Below, piece after piece: positions 26,324-35,616 of a stretch of 64,000 nt of DNA. A model generated the notes under the pieces. It was not told the origin of the DNA. It saw only the letters and a program-made list of their open reading frames with translations, and searched no databases. The stretch covers positions 1-64,000 of the forward strand of contig JASLPY010000004.1 of NCBI GenBank assembly GCA_030744755.1, given 5' to 3'. Every line of letters begins with the position of its first letter. The stretch's first letter is position 1. The DNA comes from Kiritimatiellia bacterium. GTDB lineage: Bacteria; Verrucomicrobiota; Kiritimatiellia; UBA8416; JADHWI01. Both the position numbers and the translations under genes were made by a program.

Positions 26324-29300
26324 TGCCAATCGTACATCTGAACGTCTTCCCACGGCCGAAAACGGGACTCAACCAGCTTCGGCTACACCGAAGAAGGCGT
26401 TGCGCGGTAATCGCTGGCGCTGGCTGCTGGTGATTCTGCCTGCGCTGGTGGTACTGGGGCTGATGCTCAACATCTTCTTCCAGCTAAAAAACACGGTCTG
26501 GAGCTACTATACCGACGACGCGGACATCAACTTCGCCTATGGTGAGCGAGAGCTGCGCATGGCGCTGTGGGAAGACCCGTACCTGACGCCGGCCACGTTC
26601 AATACGAACACTATACCCACGGAAACCGCTTTCTCGCCGGACGGGGCAACGATGGTTGCAACGAGGGCCGATGCGGAGAGCGGCGAGCTCAACCTCTTCC
26701 TCAGCACATGGGACGGTTCCAGCTGGAGTACCGGGACGCTCATGCAGGCTATCTGCAGTTCCGATGCGACGGATACCGATCCATCGTGGTCGGAAGACGG
26801 ACGCACATTGTATTTCGCATCCGATCGCGAAGGTGGTTTGGGCGGGTTTGACATCTGGGCCACGCAGAGGAAAGAAGGAGAGTGGGGCCCGGTCACCAAC
26901 CTGGGTTCGGCTGTTAATTCCAAGGCAGATGACTACGAGCCTGCCATTTCCCCGGATGACGCCAGGTTATACCTGACTTCAGATCGCAGCGGTGATCTGC
27001 GCGTATACGCGGCTGTCAAGAAGCAGGTACCTGAGACCACTAACGCCGTGCCGCTTGAATTCGCGGCAGCAGAAGCCTTTGCCACACTGAATTCCGTAGA
27101 GGCAGGTTCCCAGGTTACCTGGTCTCCTTCCGGAGACAGGGTTTACACGGTTTCAGACAAGGAGGGTGGTCAAGGCGGTTACGACATCTACTCCACTCGC
27201 GTGCTTAAAGGGGAGTTCGTCGATACAAAGAATGCCGGGCTCGAGTTCAACACTCCTGCTGATGAGCTTTCGCCGTCCGTGCGCTGGCAGGGCTTCGACA
27301 TGGTGTTCAGTTCGACTCGTCGAGCCTATACAGAAGAGATCGATCAAGAAGACCCGGAAAGCATGCTGTACTCCACAACCTCCCGCGAGGTCGTGAGCGC
27401 CCTGGACCTGTCCCGCTGGGAACGCCTGATGAACCTGCTTGACCGAATCAAGTGGTGGCTACTGGGACTGTTGCTGGCGCTGATAATTCTGATATGGCTG
27501 CTCTTGCATTGGCGCAATCTGTCGGGCCTGTTCCAGAAATGTCTCCTGGCTTCTGTGATCTTCCATGTGATTCTGCTCGTGATATTCTTCTTCACACAAA
27601 TAATGATCGAGATCAGCGAATCCAGGGATCCCGAATCCACGGAAGTCTCCATGAACATTGACAACCTGGCCAAGGAGAAGCTGGCCCTGGACATGGCAGA
27701 GCAGGTGACCGAATTACCAGAGGCCCCGGTAACTGTTCCCCTTGAGCAGATTGTTGAAGCGGTGCCGATACCGAAATTCACTCCGAAAACAACACCGGTC
27801 ACCGAACCAATAGTGACAAAAACCACGGATGAATCGTTCGTTGTAAAGGTTACTCCTTCCGTTGCGCAGGAGAAGGTTGTTGACGTGGCTGCCGCCAAGG
27901 CTTTCGAGGTACTTCCCGAACTGGATATGCCGGAGCTGGAGGTCGAGCTTACCGAGTTTGTGCCGCAAGACACACTGGATGAAGCAGATGTTCAGAAGAC
28001 ATTTGAGCCCACCGTGGTTCAGCAGGAAGTCCAGGTCAAGAAGCGTGAACACAAGAAACCGCAGATGACAGCGGTGACCAGAACCGCCGACGTGTCGGAC
28101 GTTGACAGCGATGCAAAGGACAACGCTGCGGCTGCCACCATCAAGGACACCGGGGGAGACGTTATCGTGGCATCAGCCGGCATGGAAGCGCCTGGGTCGC
28201 TTCCCAAGCTGACGGGCACGGGCGATCTGATTGGATTGATGATCAAGTCTCCCGGCACCGGCTCGGAGCTCAAAATCAATGCACCAGGCAAGCTGGACGT
28301 GCCTTCGTCGATCGGCGCAACCATATCCCCCGACATCCTCAAGAATCCTGGCAAGCTTTCCCTGGAAACGATCGAGGGACTGGGTGGTAACGCGGCCACG
28401 CAGGGAGCCATCGCGCGTGCACTGGACTGGTTTACGAAACACCAGGAATCGGACGGCCGCTGGGATGTCAAGAAGCACGGCGGTGTGCAGCAGCACGATA
28501 TCGCCGGAACCTCGCTGGCGTTGCTCTGCTATTACGGCTGGGGAGCCAAGCACAACGAAGCTGGACCTTACCAGGCTACCGTCAAACGGGCTATCGATTG
28601 GCTGGTGGCTCAGCAGAAAGAAAATGGCAGCTTTATGGGTGCGGCCAACAACGGCATGTACGATCACGGTATGGCCACAATCGCTATCTGCGAAGCCTTC
28701 GGCGTGACAAAGGATCCGGTACTCAAAGAGCCCGCTGCTAAAGCAGTTGCATTTCTTGAGAAGGCCCAGGATGCCAAGGCCGGAGGTTGGCGCTACAGTC
28801 CGAACAGCGGCAGTGACACTTCTGTGTTCGGTTGGCAGTACATGGGGCTGAAGAGTGCCGAACTGGCAGGGATAGACGTGTCGCCGCTGGTTCTTGCGAA
28901 TGCAGATAAGTGGCTTGATAAAGTTGGCGGAGGAAAACAGGGTGGTCTGTATGGTTACCAGAACCCCGGCGGCAATCAGAAAGCCATGATTCCCACGGGC
29001 ATGTTCTGCCGGCAGTTGGCAAAGGTACCTCCTGCAGATCCACGCATGAAAGAAGGCGCTGACTTCATGAGAATGCGCCCGATAGCGAACAAGAACATCG
29101 ATTATTACTATCTCTACTACGGAACACTCGCGTTGTACCAGCACCAGGGCAAAGTCTGGGAAGACTGGAACACGCGCATGAAAGAGATCCTTCCCGAGAT
29201 CCAGGAAAAGACCGGTGCTGATGCCGGAAGCTGGGCCCCCGGCGGCGCCAACCATGGTAACTCGATGGGCAAAGTGGTAACAACCGGAATAGCAACACTC

Positions 29301-29363
29301 TCGCTCGAGGTCTACTACCGGATTCTCCCGATCTACGGCTTCCGAGACGCCGAGGAAGAATAG
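26316..29363 (+). CDS. TonB-like membrane protein with PD40 propeller and C-terminal prenyltransferase-like toroid (2)
   Basis: A 1015-residue protein. Helix 1 is at about 36-56, a PD40 propeller at about 100-350 (YFASDREGGLGGFDIW, LYLTSDRSGD) and helix 2 at about 380-398. Helix 3, about 408-430, contains SVIFH (Ser413, His417), the Ser-x3-His spacing of the TonB transmembrane helix. A Pro/Val/Thr-rich linker of about 230 residues follows (VPIPKFTPKTTPVTEPIVT), then a toroid (about 690-1010) paralogous to that of the preceding protein (WDVKKHGG against WDIQKHGG). TonB's own C-terminal domain is absent. With ExbB and ExbD in the same operon, it is probably the energised output subunit. GGAGGG precedes ATG 26316. 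Confidence 0.8.
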   Translation: MSDANRTSERLPTAENGTQPASATPKKALRGNRWRWLLVILPALVVLGLMLNIFFQLKNTVWSYYTDDADINFAYGERELRMALWEDPYLTPATFNTNTIPTETAFSPDGATMVATRADAESGELNLFLSTWDGSSWSTGTLMQAICSSDATDTDPSWSEDGRTLYFASDREGGLGGFDIWATQRKEGEWGPVTNLGSAVNSKADDYEPAISPDDARLYLTSDRSGDLRVYAAVKKQVPETTNAVPLEFAAAEAFATLNSVEAGSQVTWSPSGDRVYTVSDKEGGQGGYDIYSTRVLKGEFVDTKNAGLEFNTPADELSPSVRWQGFDMVFSSTRRAYTEEIDQEDPESMLYSTTSREVVSALDLSRWERLMNLLDRIKWWLLGLLLALIILIWLLLHWRNLSGLFQKCLLASVIFHVILLVIFFFTQIMIEISESRDPESTEVSMNIDNLAKEKLALDMAEQVTELPEAPVTVPLEQIVEAVPIPKFTPKTTPVTEPIVTKTTDESFVVKVTPSVAQEKVVDVAAAKAFEVLPELDMPELEVELTEFVPQDTLDEADVQKTFEPTVVQQEVQVKKREHKKPQMTAVTRTADVSDVDSDAKDNAAAATIKDTGGDVIVASAGMEAPGSLPKLTGTGDLIGLMIKSPGTGSELKINAPGKLDVPSSIGATISPDILKNPGKLSLETIEGLGGNAATQGAIARALDWFTKHQESDGRWDVKKHGGVQQHDIAGTSLALLCYYGWGAKHNEAGPYQATVKRAIDWLVAQQKENGSFMGAANNGMYDHGMATIAICEAFGVTKDPVLKEPAAKAVAFLEKAQDAKAGGWRYSPNSGSDTSVFGWQYMGLKSAELAGIDVSPLVLANADKWLDKVGGGKQGGLYGYQNPGGNQKAMIPTGMFCRQLAKVPPADPRMKEGADFMRMRPIANKNIDYYYLYYGTLALYQHQGKVWEDWNTRMKEILPEIQEKTGADAGSWAPGGANHGNSMGKVVTTGIATLSLEVYYRILPIYGFRDAEEE

Positions 29364-29365
29364 GG

Positions 29366-29392
29366 CGGGTCCTCCAGAATCTGGGAGGATCC
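29366..29392 (+). terminator. Hairpin just after the ExbB/ExbD/toroid operon
   Basis: GGGTCCTCC and GGAGGATCCC pair with a short loop two bases after the operon's last stop codon. It has no T-tract, so intrinsic termination is uncertain; it may instead be a repeat or a transcript-end stabiliser. Confidence 0.35.
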
Positions 29393-29441
29393 CTTCTGCG
29401 CTACCACGAGCCGGCGGTCTTGCAGTGTGCTTGGGAAGGGA

Positions 29442-29492
29442 CCTCTCGGAGATAGGGCCCTACTTCTCCAGTACATGCCTATCTCCGAGAGG
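29442..29492. repeat. Perfect 13-bp inverted repeat upstream of the patatin gene
   Basis: CCTCTCGGAGATA (29442-29454) and its exact complement TATCTCCGAGAGG (29480-29492) are separated by 25 bases. The position, 70 bases before the patatin start, would fit an operator or a leader hairpin. I see no second copy in the window. Confidence 0.5.
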
Positions 29493-29562
29493 CATGATTC
29501 CAGGTGGATCTCCATTGGCAAGCTGCCCACCGGATATCCTTGCGTTTTCTAAGAAGAAATCT

Positions 29563-31029
29563 ATGATTCTTCCATCCATGCGTAATCTGCACAGATTGAT
29601 CGTCTCAAGTGCCTGCCTGCTGCTCCTCACGGGATGTGCATCATACCGCAACAAGAACCTGGACCACCGCCTCCAGGTTTTTGAATCACCGGAGCTGCGA
29701 TTGAAAGGCGTCAAGAACGTACAATCGCGCGAGGGGCAGAACCCCGACATTGCCCTGGCACTCGCAATCTCCGGTGGGGGACACCGTGCCGCAAATTTCG
29801 CTACAGGCATACTGCTGGGTATGGAGTCCACGCCTCTTCCCGGGTCCGGCCGCGACATGCTGCAAGAAGTTGACTACTTCTCAACTGTTTCCGGCGGTGG
29901 ATTCGCCTCGGGAGCATATCTCGCTGCCCTGCATGACCACATAAAGAGTAACAGCTCTGAGGACTTCAGCTTGCGCGAAGCACTTCTCGCGAACAAGGAA
30001 CGGGGGCTCTACAACCTTCGACGTGATTACCAGACAAGCATGCTTGTCCAGTGGATCCATCCTTCCTGTTTCGGGTACCGGGATGCCGGCAATCTCATGG
30101 AAAGACGTTTCGATCACTATCTTCTCGGGTCCAAGTACCGCTCCGATGGGAGCAGCCTGCTCTTGGGCGATATCTTCAAGCGGGCCAGTTCGCCCGATCC
30201 GGTACGCCTCCCGTACTGGATAGCCAACGCCACCGTATACGAGAACGGTGCCCGTTTCATGTTCGCTCCTGAATTCATCGCGCATTACCGAATCGACCGC
30301 TATACGCACAAGATGCGGTATCACAACTTGAAGGGAGATCCCCTGTCATTGCCTGCCGCTGTGGGGATGAAAGCCAGCGCGTCGTTTCCCGTTCTCTTTC
30401 CCGCCACAACGTTTACCTGCACCCCGGAGGAGGATAAACTCAACCCATACCTGCATCTCATTGACGGTGGAATGACTGACAACACCGGAGTGAAGACGGC
30501 GCTTGAGCTACTTCGAAACGATGCTGCCCCACGCAAGATACTTTTGGTCATTGATGCATATGCAAAGAATGCTCATCCGTACTCGTCATACAGGACATCG
30601 CCGGACGGTGCCGGTGTTGCATTCAGGATCATGAAGATAGGCCTCGACGCAGAGCACCTGCGTTTGCGGAAAGAGGTGTCGCGGCAAGCTTCCGAGAATA
30701 GTATTGAAGTTCGCTTCCTGGGATTTGATCAACTGAAACCGGTTTTGCAGGAGAGCATCTCAGACTTGAAAACGGAGATCGCCGCGATGCGCAAAGAGCG
30801 CACCGAGGCACTCAGTCGACGCCTGCGCAGAGAGATGGACTGGGCACTCCGCAAGAAACGGCTCGAACTCGAAACTGTTGAATCAGAATCAGAGAATCTC
30901 TACGAAGATGCCCGAAACGTGGCCACCACCTTGAGCATCACAAAAGCGGAGCAGTCAGTCCTCCTGAAAACGGGACAGGCGGTTATCAACAGAAACAAGT
31001 CGGACCTGACCGACCTCCTGAAACCGTAA
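29563..31029 (+). CDS. Patatin-like phospholipase lipoprotein
   Basis: A 488-residue lipoprotein: the lipobox LTGC (Cys25) ends the signal peptide. SGGGHRAANFATGIL at about 70-84 is the patatin oxyanion loop, TVSGG with Ser110 the nucleophile elbow (first Gly of GxSxG replaced by Thr), and DGGMTDNTG with Asp301 the dyad partner. It should hydrolyse acyl esters at the cell envelope. The C-terminal 130 residues are helical and charged (AAMRKERTEALSRRLRREMD), possibly coiled coil. ATG 29563 has AAGAAG upstream; 29578 is an alternative. It is 200 bases downstream of the toroid operon on the same strand, so a link is possible but unproven. Confidence 0.85.
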   Translation: MILPSMRNLHRLIVSSACLLLLTGCASYRNKNLDHRLQVFESPELRLKGVKNVQSREGQNPDIALALAISGGGHRAANFATGILLGMESTPLPGSGRDMLQEVDYFSTVSGGGFASGAYLAALHDHIKSNSSEDFSLREALLANKERGLYNLRRDYQTSMLVQWIHPSCFGYRDAGNLMERRFDHYLLGSKYRSDGSSLLLGDIFKRASSPDPVRLPYWIANATVYENGARFMFAPEFIAHYRIDRYTHKMRYHNLKGDPLSLPAAVGMKASASFPVLFPATTFTCTPEEDKLNPYLHLIDGGMTDNTGVKTALELLRNDAAPRKILLVIDAYAKNAHPYSSYRTSPDGAGVAFRIMKIGLDAEHLRLRKEVSRQASENSIEVRFLGFDQLKPVLQESISDLKTEIAAMRKERTEALSRRLRREMDWALRKKRLELETVESESENLYEDARNVATTLSITKAEQSVLLKTGQAVINRNKSDLTDLLKP

Positions 31030-31060
31030 ACATCGCCATGTATTGATCAAATCGCGTTGT

Positions 31061-34000
31061 CTACTTGCTGGCCACCTTCACGTCTTCGTCCTCACAGACG
31101 ACACGGAATCCGACGTCCCACACCGGTTGCCAGCACTGGTAGCTGAGGCGATACGTATCAATACGATCGCCCGGGACCTTGAGCCCCTTGGCACCGCGAA
31201 CGACCTTGCGGCCGTTCTTCTCGCCCTCATCGCGGCCATCAGTCGACCTGTACGGGTATGGCTGATACGTGCTCCGGGTCCACTCGGCTCCGCCTTGAGG
31301 AACTCCGGCACCCCATGCGCCTGATCCAGCTTTATCAGCCGTGGCACCGGCACGGGCTGCATATTCCCACTGCGCCTCGGTAGGCAGCGAGAACTTCTTG
31401 CCTGTCTTCTCGCTGAGCCATTCGCAAAAGGCCATCGCGCGTTCCCACGAGATACGGATCACACGCTGTTCGGGCTTGTTCAGCGGATTTCCACGGTTAC
31501 TGTGGTCCTTTCCGCCGCGATCGAGATATCCGCTGTCGTGCTCAGCATCGAACAAGGCATACTCACTGTTCAAGACCACACTCTTGGCAATCCAGAACGG
31601 CTTGTCGATTTTCACGGCACAGGGCGGCTGTTCGTCGGCTGCCCCGGCAGCATCACCCATCACGAATTCGCCGGCAGGAATGCGAACCATGTCCAGGTCG
31701 AGTTTCCCGCCACCCACATCAATGGTGACTTTCTGCGCGCTGTCCGCTCCCTGGCGCTTTTTCGCCTCGGCATCATCGAAGGGCCAGCCGGCAGCATTGA
31801 CCGCAACAGCCTTCACAGGTTCGGGCGCTGGAGGAATAATCGGCTCGATCTTCTTCTTTCCCATTTCCGGTATGAGTTCGTAGTCCTCGTCTACACCTGC
31901 GTACAGCTTGCGCATTTCAGCACGACGCTCATGCTGCCCGCTGGGAATAGCACGGAATTCCCCCCATGTCCCATAGTACGGGACGTTAAGGTCAATCCAC
32001 GTGTAGAGGCGTTCATAGGTCTCGCGGTCAGGCTTAACGCCATGATGCCCTTTCTTGAGCATCTGGATAAGCGGACTCGTGTCAGCGTCATATTCAGTGG
32101 GCGGATACATATGATAATCGCCCTCCGGGCCGGGTCTGCGCACGTGCGCCTGCAATACTGTGTAGGCGGGGCTGAAGCCCTTACCGCCGCTATCACGCAA
32201 GTCGGCCCGCTTGCGCCCCTTCTTGTCGGGCTGACCGTCGTGACAACCCACGCAGTACTTATCCAGGGCCGGTTGCACTTCGCGCCTGAAACTGAATCCG
32301 CGCGCTGGGCCATACCAGGGTTGAATCTGTTGCGGCTTCTGTTTTGACGCCATCACTCGGCGGGGCGGGGGTGCGTCTTTATTGCTCTCGTGGCAGCCAA
32401 CGCAGGAGAGATTCTCACCCGGCATGGCAACGAGCCAGCTCCGCATGAGCTGGAGCGCCTTGCCCTCCTCGTCCAATGGTTGCAGGGCAATCGGGGTGTT
32501 CGCTGGAATATGGAAGGATGATGATCCGTCCGGCTCGACATCAACCGTACCCAGGATGCGATGCACATCCCACGGGCCCTCTTTGCCGATGTAAGTGTGA
32601 TTGGCCAGCTTGTGATAGCCATAGTCAAACGCAAATATCCGCATCTTTTTGATCGTACCGCGCGGGACATTCTTCAGCCCGCCGCCCGTATAGATGTCTG
32701 ACAGATGCAGCACTGCATCCTTGCGAGCGAGGTCAACTCGCTCGGGGATAACCGGAGGGCGTTTTGTTTTGCGGAACGGAACCGGCTCCAGCATAGCAAT
32801 GCCCGGTTCCACGAGGATTGGCAGCATGTTGTCGAATACGTCGACGAGGTAGATTCCCCAGTTGCCGCCGCCGTTGCATGAAGTGAGGAAATATTTCGAA
32901 CTGAGCGGGTAGGGGTGAAGAAAGCGTGGCGTGGATCCGTTGACCAGTCTGTCAGCGATGACGGGTTCCACCTTCTTTCCGTAGCCGGGGATCCTCTGCA
33001 CCACGCCGTCAGCTTCGTGCTGGCCCTTTGCCGGGTCAAAAAGGATCAGTTCACCCTCTCGTGCCACACCGTGGTGACCGGAGATGATACCCGTGAACTG
33101 GGACGGATGATTCGGAACTGCCCGTACGTAGAACGTCGAGTTCGGCCAGTATGAATTACTGCCGTAGTAGGAACGCTGGTTCGTGCCGTCAGGATTCATG
33201 ACCATGACTAAGCGTGTAAAATAATGGGGCGAGTCGCTATATTCCCAGCGTGTGAAGATAACGCGGCCGTCGTTCAGTACAGAAGGGTACCAGTCGTGGT
33301 CCTGGTCAAAACAGAGCCGCCGAATACCGGTGCCGTCAGGATTCATGACGTAGAGATTGGCAACCTGGCTGCCGCCACCAACACATGGGACTCCTTGGAA
33401 GATCGATGTCGAGTCATAGATAATCTTCTCGCTGGGCAAGTAGCAGGCATCGTAGTTGTCAACGCCATCAATTGTCTTCGACACCTGGCGCAAACCCGTG
33501 CCGTCGGCATTGAGCTCGAAGACCTCGTAGCGTTTATTCGGCAACTGGGAAGAAAGCAACATTCTGTCCGCATCCCAGTGGAGGTCAACGTCGCCGACGA
33601 AGATTCCCGATTCGGGCTTATAGAGCGTGGTCAGTTTCCCTTCAGGGCTCACAGGCGAGAGCACGGCGATTTCGTTGTTGAAGGGTCCGCGCTTCGAGCA
33701 ATTGCCCACCCAGTTCTGCGGCATGCCCGGATTGCCGTGCCGCTTGACGAGCAGAAGCTTGTCAAAATCCAGGAGGGGATTAGCCAGTAACGCTTCTTTC
33801 GTCAGCGCACTGAGAGCTTCAGCATCGGGCTTGGCCTCAATCTCCTTCAGTCTGGCCAGGTACTCCTTGCCCTTGGGATAGCGAGGTCCGAAGTCACTGA
33901 TCAAGTCCTCGATCGCCCTGCGCAACGATTCCGGAGTGCTTACCTGTACGGGTGGCGCAGGCGTTGCTGATTTCTTGCCGCGAGAAGGTCTTTTCGCTGT

Positions 34001-34522
34001 GACCTTGGCTATAGGCTTTCCGGGCAATTTGGACTGGGAATAGTCCTTGATCGCCAAGGTCGTGGCCCCCTTGCCAGGCTTCAGCGTGCTCGAACTCCAA
34101 ACCGCCTTGCGCTTGGCATCCAGGATCATCACGAGGCAGCCATGTAGGCGGGCCTCATGTCCATCACGATTCCATATGACTATCTTGTCGATTGAAACAG
34201 CGCCCTTACCCAGGTCCACTTCCCATGCTGGAGTATTCGCTCCTTGAGCAGAGTGCGTTATCGAGTTTTTCGAATAGTTGCCGTCTGTATTGCCGTCAAC
34301 TGCGCGGCCGGAAACTCCGCCGGCCGATGTGCTCGATTGCGTAGTCTTACGGTTGCGCGCCACATTTTTGCCGCCACTGAAGACTTCTACCTCGGCCAGG
34401 GATAGCGTCTTGCCCTTGCCTGGTATGGATATGTTCACATATTTGCCCATAACCGCTTCCGCGGCCAGCGTGTTGAAACAGCAGGCTGTGAGAACAATGA
34501 CAGATACGATTCCTCTTAACAT
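31061..34522 (-). CDS. HzsA-like di-heme protein (2) with F5/8-like N terminus and fused FGE/SUMF1-like domain
   Basis: An 1153-residue exported protein with four parts. (1) A discoidin/F5-8 type C-like carbohydrate-binding domain at about 27-160 (GKTLSLAEVEVFSGGKNVA, AWEVDLGKGAVSIDKIVIWN). (2) A TolB-like propeller. (3) The HzsA mid domain with haem sites CVGCH at 707-711 and 757-761. (4) A formylglycine-generating-enzyme-like domain at about 930-1145 (RIPAGEFVMGD, WERAMAFCEWLSE, LPTEAQWEYAARAG). The FGE-like fold is often a binding domain rather than an oxidase. The whole suggests a periplasmic redox enzyme with glycan-binding ends. It faces the patatin gene tail to tail, 31 bases apart. 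Confidence 0.82.
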   Translation of the reverse strand: MLRGIVSVIVLTACCFNTLAAEAVMGKYVNISIPGKGKTLSLAEVEVFSGGKNVARNRKTTQSSTSAGGVSGRAVDGNTDGNYSKNSITHSAQGANTPAWEVDLGKGAVSIDKIVIWNRDGHEARLHGCLVMILDAKRKAVWSSSTLKPGKGATTLAIKDYSQSKLPGKPIAKVTAKRPSRGKKSATPAPPVQVSTPESLRRAIEDLISDFGPRYPKGKEYLARLKEIEAKPDAEALSALTKEALLANPLLDFDKLLLVKRHGNPGMPQNWVGNCSKRGPFNNEIAVLSPVSPEGKLTTLYKPESGIFVGDVDLHWDADRMLLSSQLPNKRYEVFELNADGTGLRQVSKTIDGVDNYDACYLPSEKIIYDSTSIFQGVPCVGGGSQVANLYVMNPDGTGIRRLCFDQDHDWYPSVLNDGRVIFTRWEYSDSPHYFTRLVMVMNPDGTNQRSYYGSNSYWPNSTFYVRAVPNHPSQFTGIISGHHGVAREGELILFDPAKGQHEADGVVQRIPGYGKKVEPVIADRLVNGSTPRFLHPYPLSSKYFLTSCNGGGNWGIYLVDVFDNMLPILVEPGIAMLEPVPFRKTKRPPVIPERVDLARKDAVLHLSDIYTGGGLKNVPRGTIKKMRIFAFDYGYHKLANHTYIGKEGPWDVHRILGTVDVEPDGSSSFHIPANTPIALQPLDEEGKALQLMRSWLVAMPGENLSCVGCHESNKDAPPPRRVMASKQKPQQIQPWYGPARGFSFRREVQPALDKYCVGCHDGQPDKKGRKRADLRDSGGKGFSPAYTVLQAHVRRPGPEGDYHMYPPTEYDADTSPLIQMLKKGHHGVKPDRETYERLYTWIDLNVPYYGTWGEFRAIPSGQHERRAEMRKLYAGVDEDYELIPEMGKKKIEPIIPPAPEPVKAVAVNAAGWPFDDAEAKKRQGADSAQKVTIDVGGGKLDLDMVRIPAGEFVMGDAAGAADEQPPCAVKIDKPFWIAKSVVLNSEYALFDAEHDSGYLDRGGKDHSNRGNPLNKPEQRVIRISWERAMAFCEWLSEKTGKKFSLPTEAQWEYAARAGATADKAGSGAWGAGVPQGGAEWTRSTYQPYPYRSTDGRDEGEKNGRKVVRGAKGLKVPGDRIDTYRLSYQCWQPVWDVGFRVVCEDEDVKVASK

Positions 34523-34851
34523 TTCGTGCTCCTGATTATGAGATGAGCTGATTAAACACTAATCTAGCAAGTATAGAATAATCCAGGCAGCGATGGGAAG
34601 GCCTTTAGCGCGGGAGGATTCTACCGCAGTGGCCTCTTTTGAAAAGGGAGTCTTTGTAGCGAAACTTGTCCCGCACGGCGGGATTCCGATCTGCGCAGGG
34701 ATCGGAAGTCTTTCCGACTTCCGCCACAGGCTTTTGCACTCGTTCTTTCACCAGGGAAGTCTCAAACACTCAGACACTCACGTAGTCACATATATCCCAT
34801 CTGTCATCCTTCTTGATCTGCAGCTCAAATCTCCTGATCCGGTCCCAGCCT
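34523..34851. other. Intergenic region with short palindromes
   Basis: No gene seen. CCGATC/GATCGG (about 34688-34707) and GGAAGTC/GACTTCC (34706-34724) form two overlapping hairpins, preceded by GAAACTTGTCCCGC-type sequence that looks like another dispersed repeat. This is its only copy in the window. The promoter of the HzsA-like gene should lie near 34530-34580. Confidence 0.45.
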
Positions 34852-35457
34852 TCATGAATCGTCACTTTCGAAAACGTCTTTGGCCTGGGAAAGCTTCTTG
34901 ATCTCTTTGTGCCGAAAGCAGTCGGTTGTGTGGTCGTTCAGCATACCGACTGCTTGCATGAACGCGCAGCAAATGGTTGAACCCACAAAATTGAATCCCC
35001 GTCGTTTCAGGTCCTTACTCATTGCATCTGACCGGGCAGTCTTCGTTGGTATATCAAGCATGGATTTCCATCGGTTCTGAACGGAAATGCCGTCAACGTA
35101 TCTCCAGAGAAACGAGTCCAGAGATCCGAATTCCTCCGCTATGGCCAGGGCGCCGCGGGCATTCTTGATCGTTGATTCGATTTTCAGCCGGTTACGGACG
35201 ATACCTGGATTGCCGAGTAGGCGAGTAACGTCCTCTGGCCTGTACGCAGCAATGGTCTCGCAATCGAAGTCGTGAAACGCAACCCGGTAGTTCTCTCTCT
35301 TTTTCAGAATCGTTAGCCAGCTCAGACCAGCCTGTGCGCCCTCAAGAATGAGCATTTCAAAAAGGTGCCGGTCGTCATGAACGGGAACACCCCATTCATC
35401 ATCGTGATAGGCAACGTAAAGGGGGTCTTCCCCACACCATCTACACCTGGTTCTCAT
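34852..35457 (-). CDS. tag: DNA-3-methyladenine glycosylase I
   Basis: A 201-residue base-excision repair enzyme that removes 3-methyladenine from alkylated DNA in the cytoplasm. The start RCRWCGEDPLYVAYHDDEWG holds Cys5 and His18, and the end HTTDCFRH the His and Cys that complete the Tag zinc site. FEMLILEGAQAGLSW is the catalytic and binding helix, with Glu. GFNFVGSTICCAFMQAVGM is the helix-hairpin-helix region. ATG 35457 is preceded by GGAGA at 6 nt; the ATG at 35469 has no such site. Length matches the family. Confidence 0.95.
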   Translation of the reverse strand: MRTRCRWCGEDPLYVAYHDDEWGVPVHDDRHLFEMLILEGAQAGLSWLTILKKRENYRVAFHDFDCETIAAYRPEDVTRLLGNPGIVRNRLKIESTIKNARGALAIAEEFGSLDSFLWRYVDGISVQNRWKSMLDIPTKTARSDAMSKDLKRRGFNFVGSTICCAFMQAVGMLNDHTTDCFRHKEIKKLSQAKDVFESDDS

Positions 35458-35616
35458 TAAGTTCTCCATCTGGGCGCAGCACAGTCTTGAATACGGAGTG
35501 ACGCATATAGTGTCGGTGTATATGATCTAGGCCTTCGGGCATGCACACGTGAATTCGGAGCACTTCTGCATTCGAAATAGGCCAATCCAGTGCAAGGGTA
35601 TTTACGGGACAGCACA

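Noticed and set aside
23915-29363. Squalene-hopene or other terpene cyclase operon
   Set aside because: The toroids have no DxDD motif, and the genes sit with ExbB/ExbD and a TPR protein, not with isoprenoid genes.
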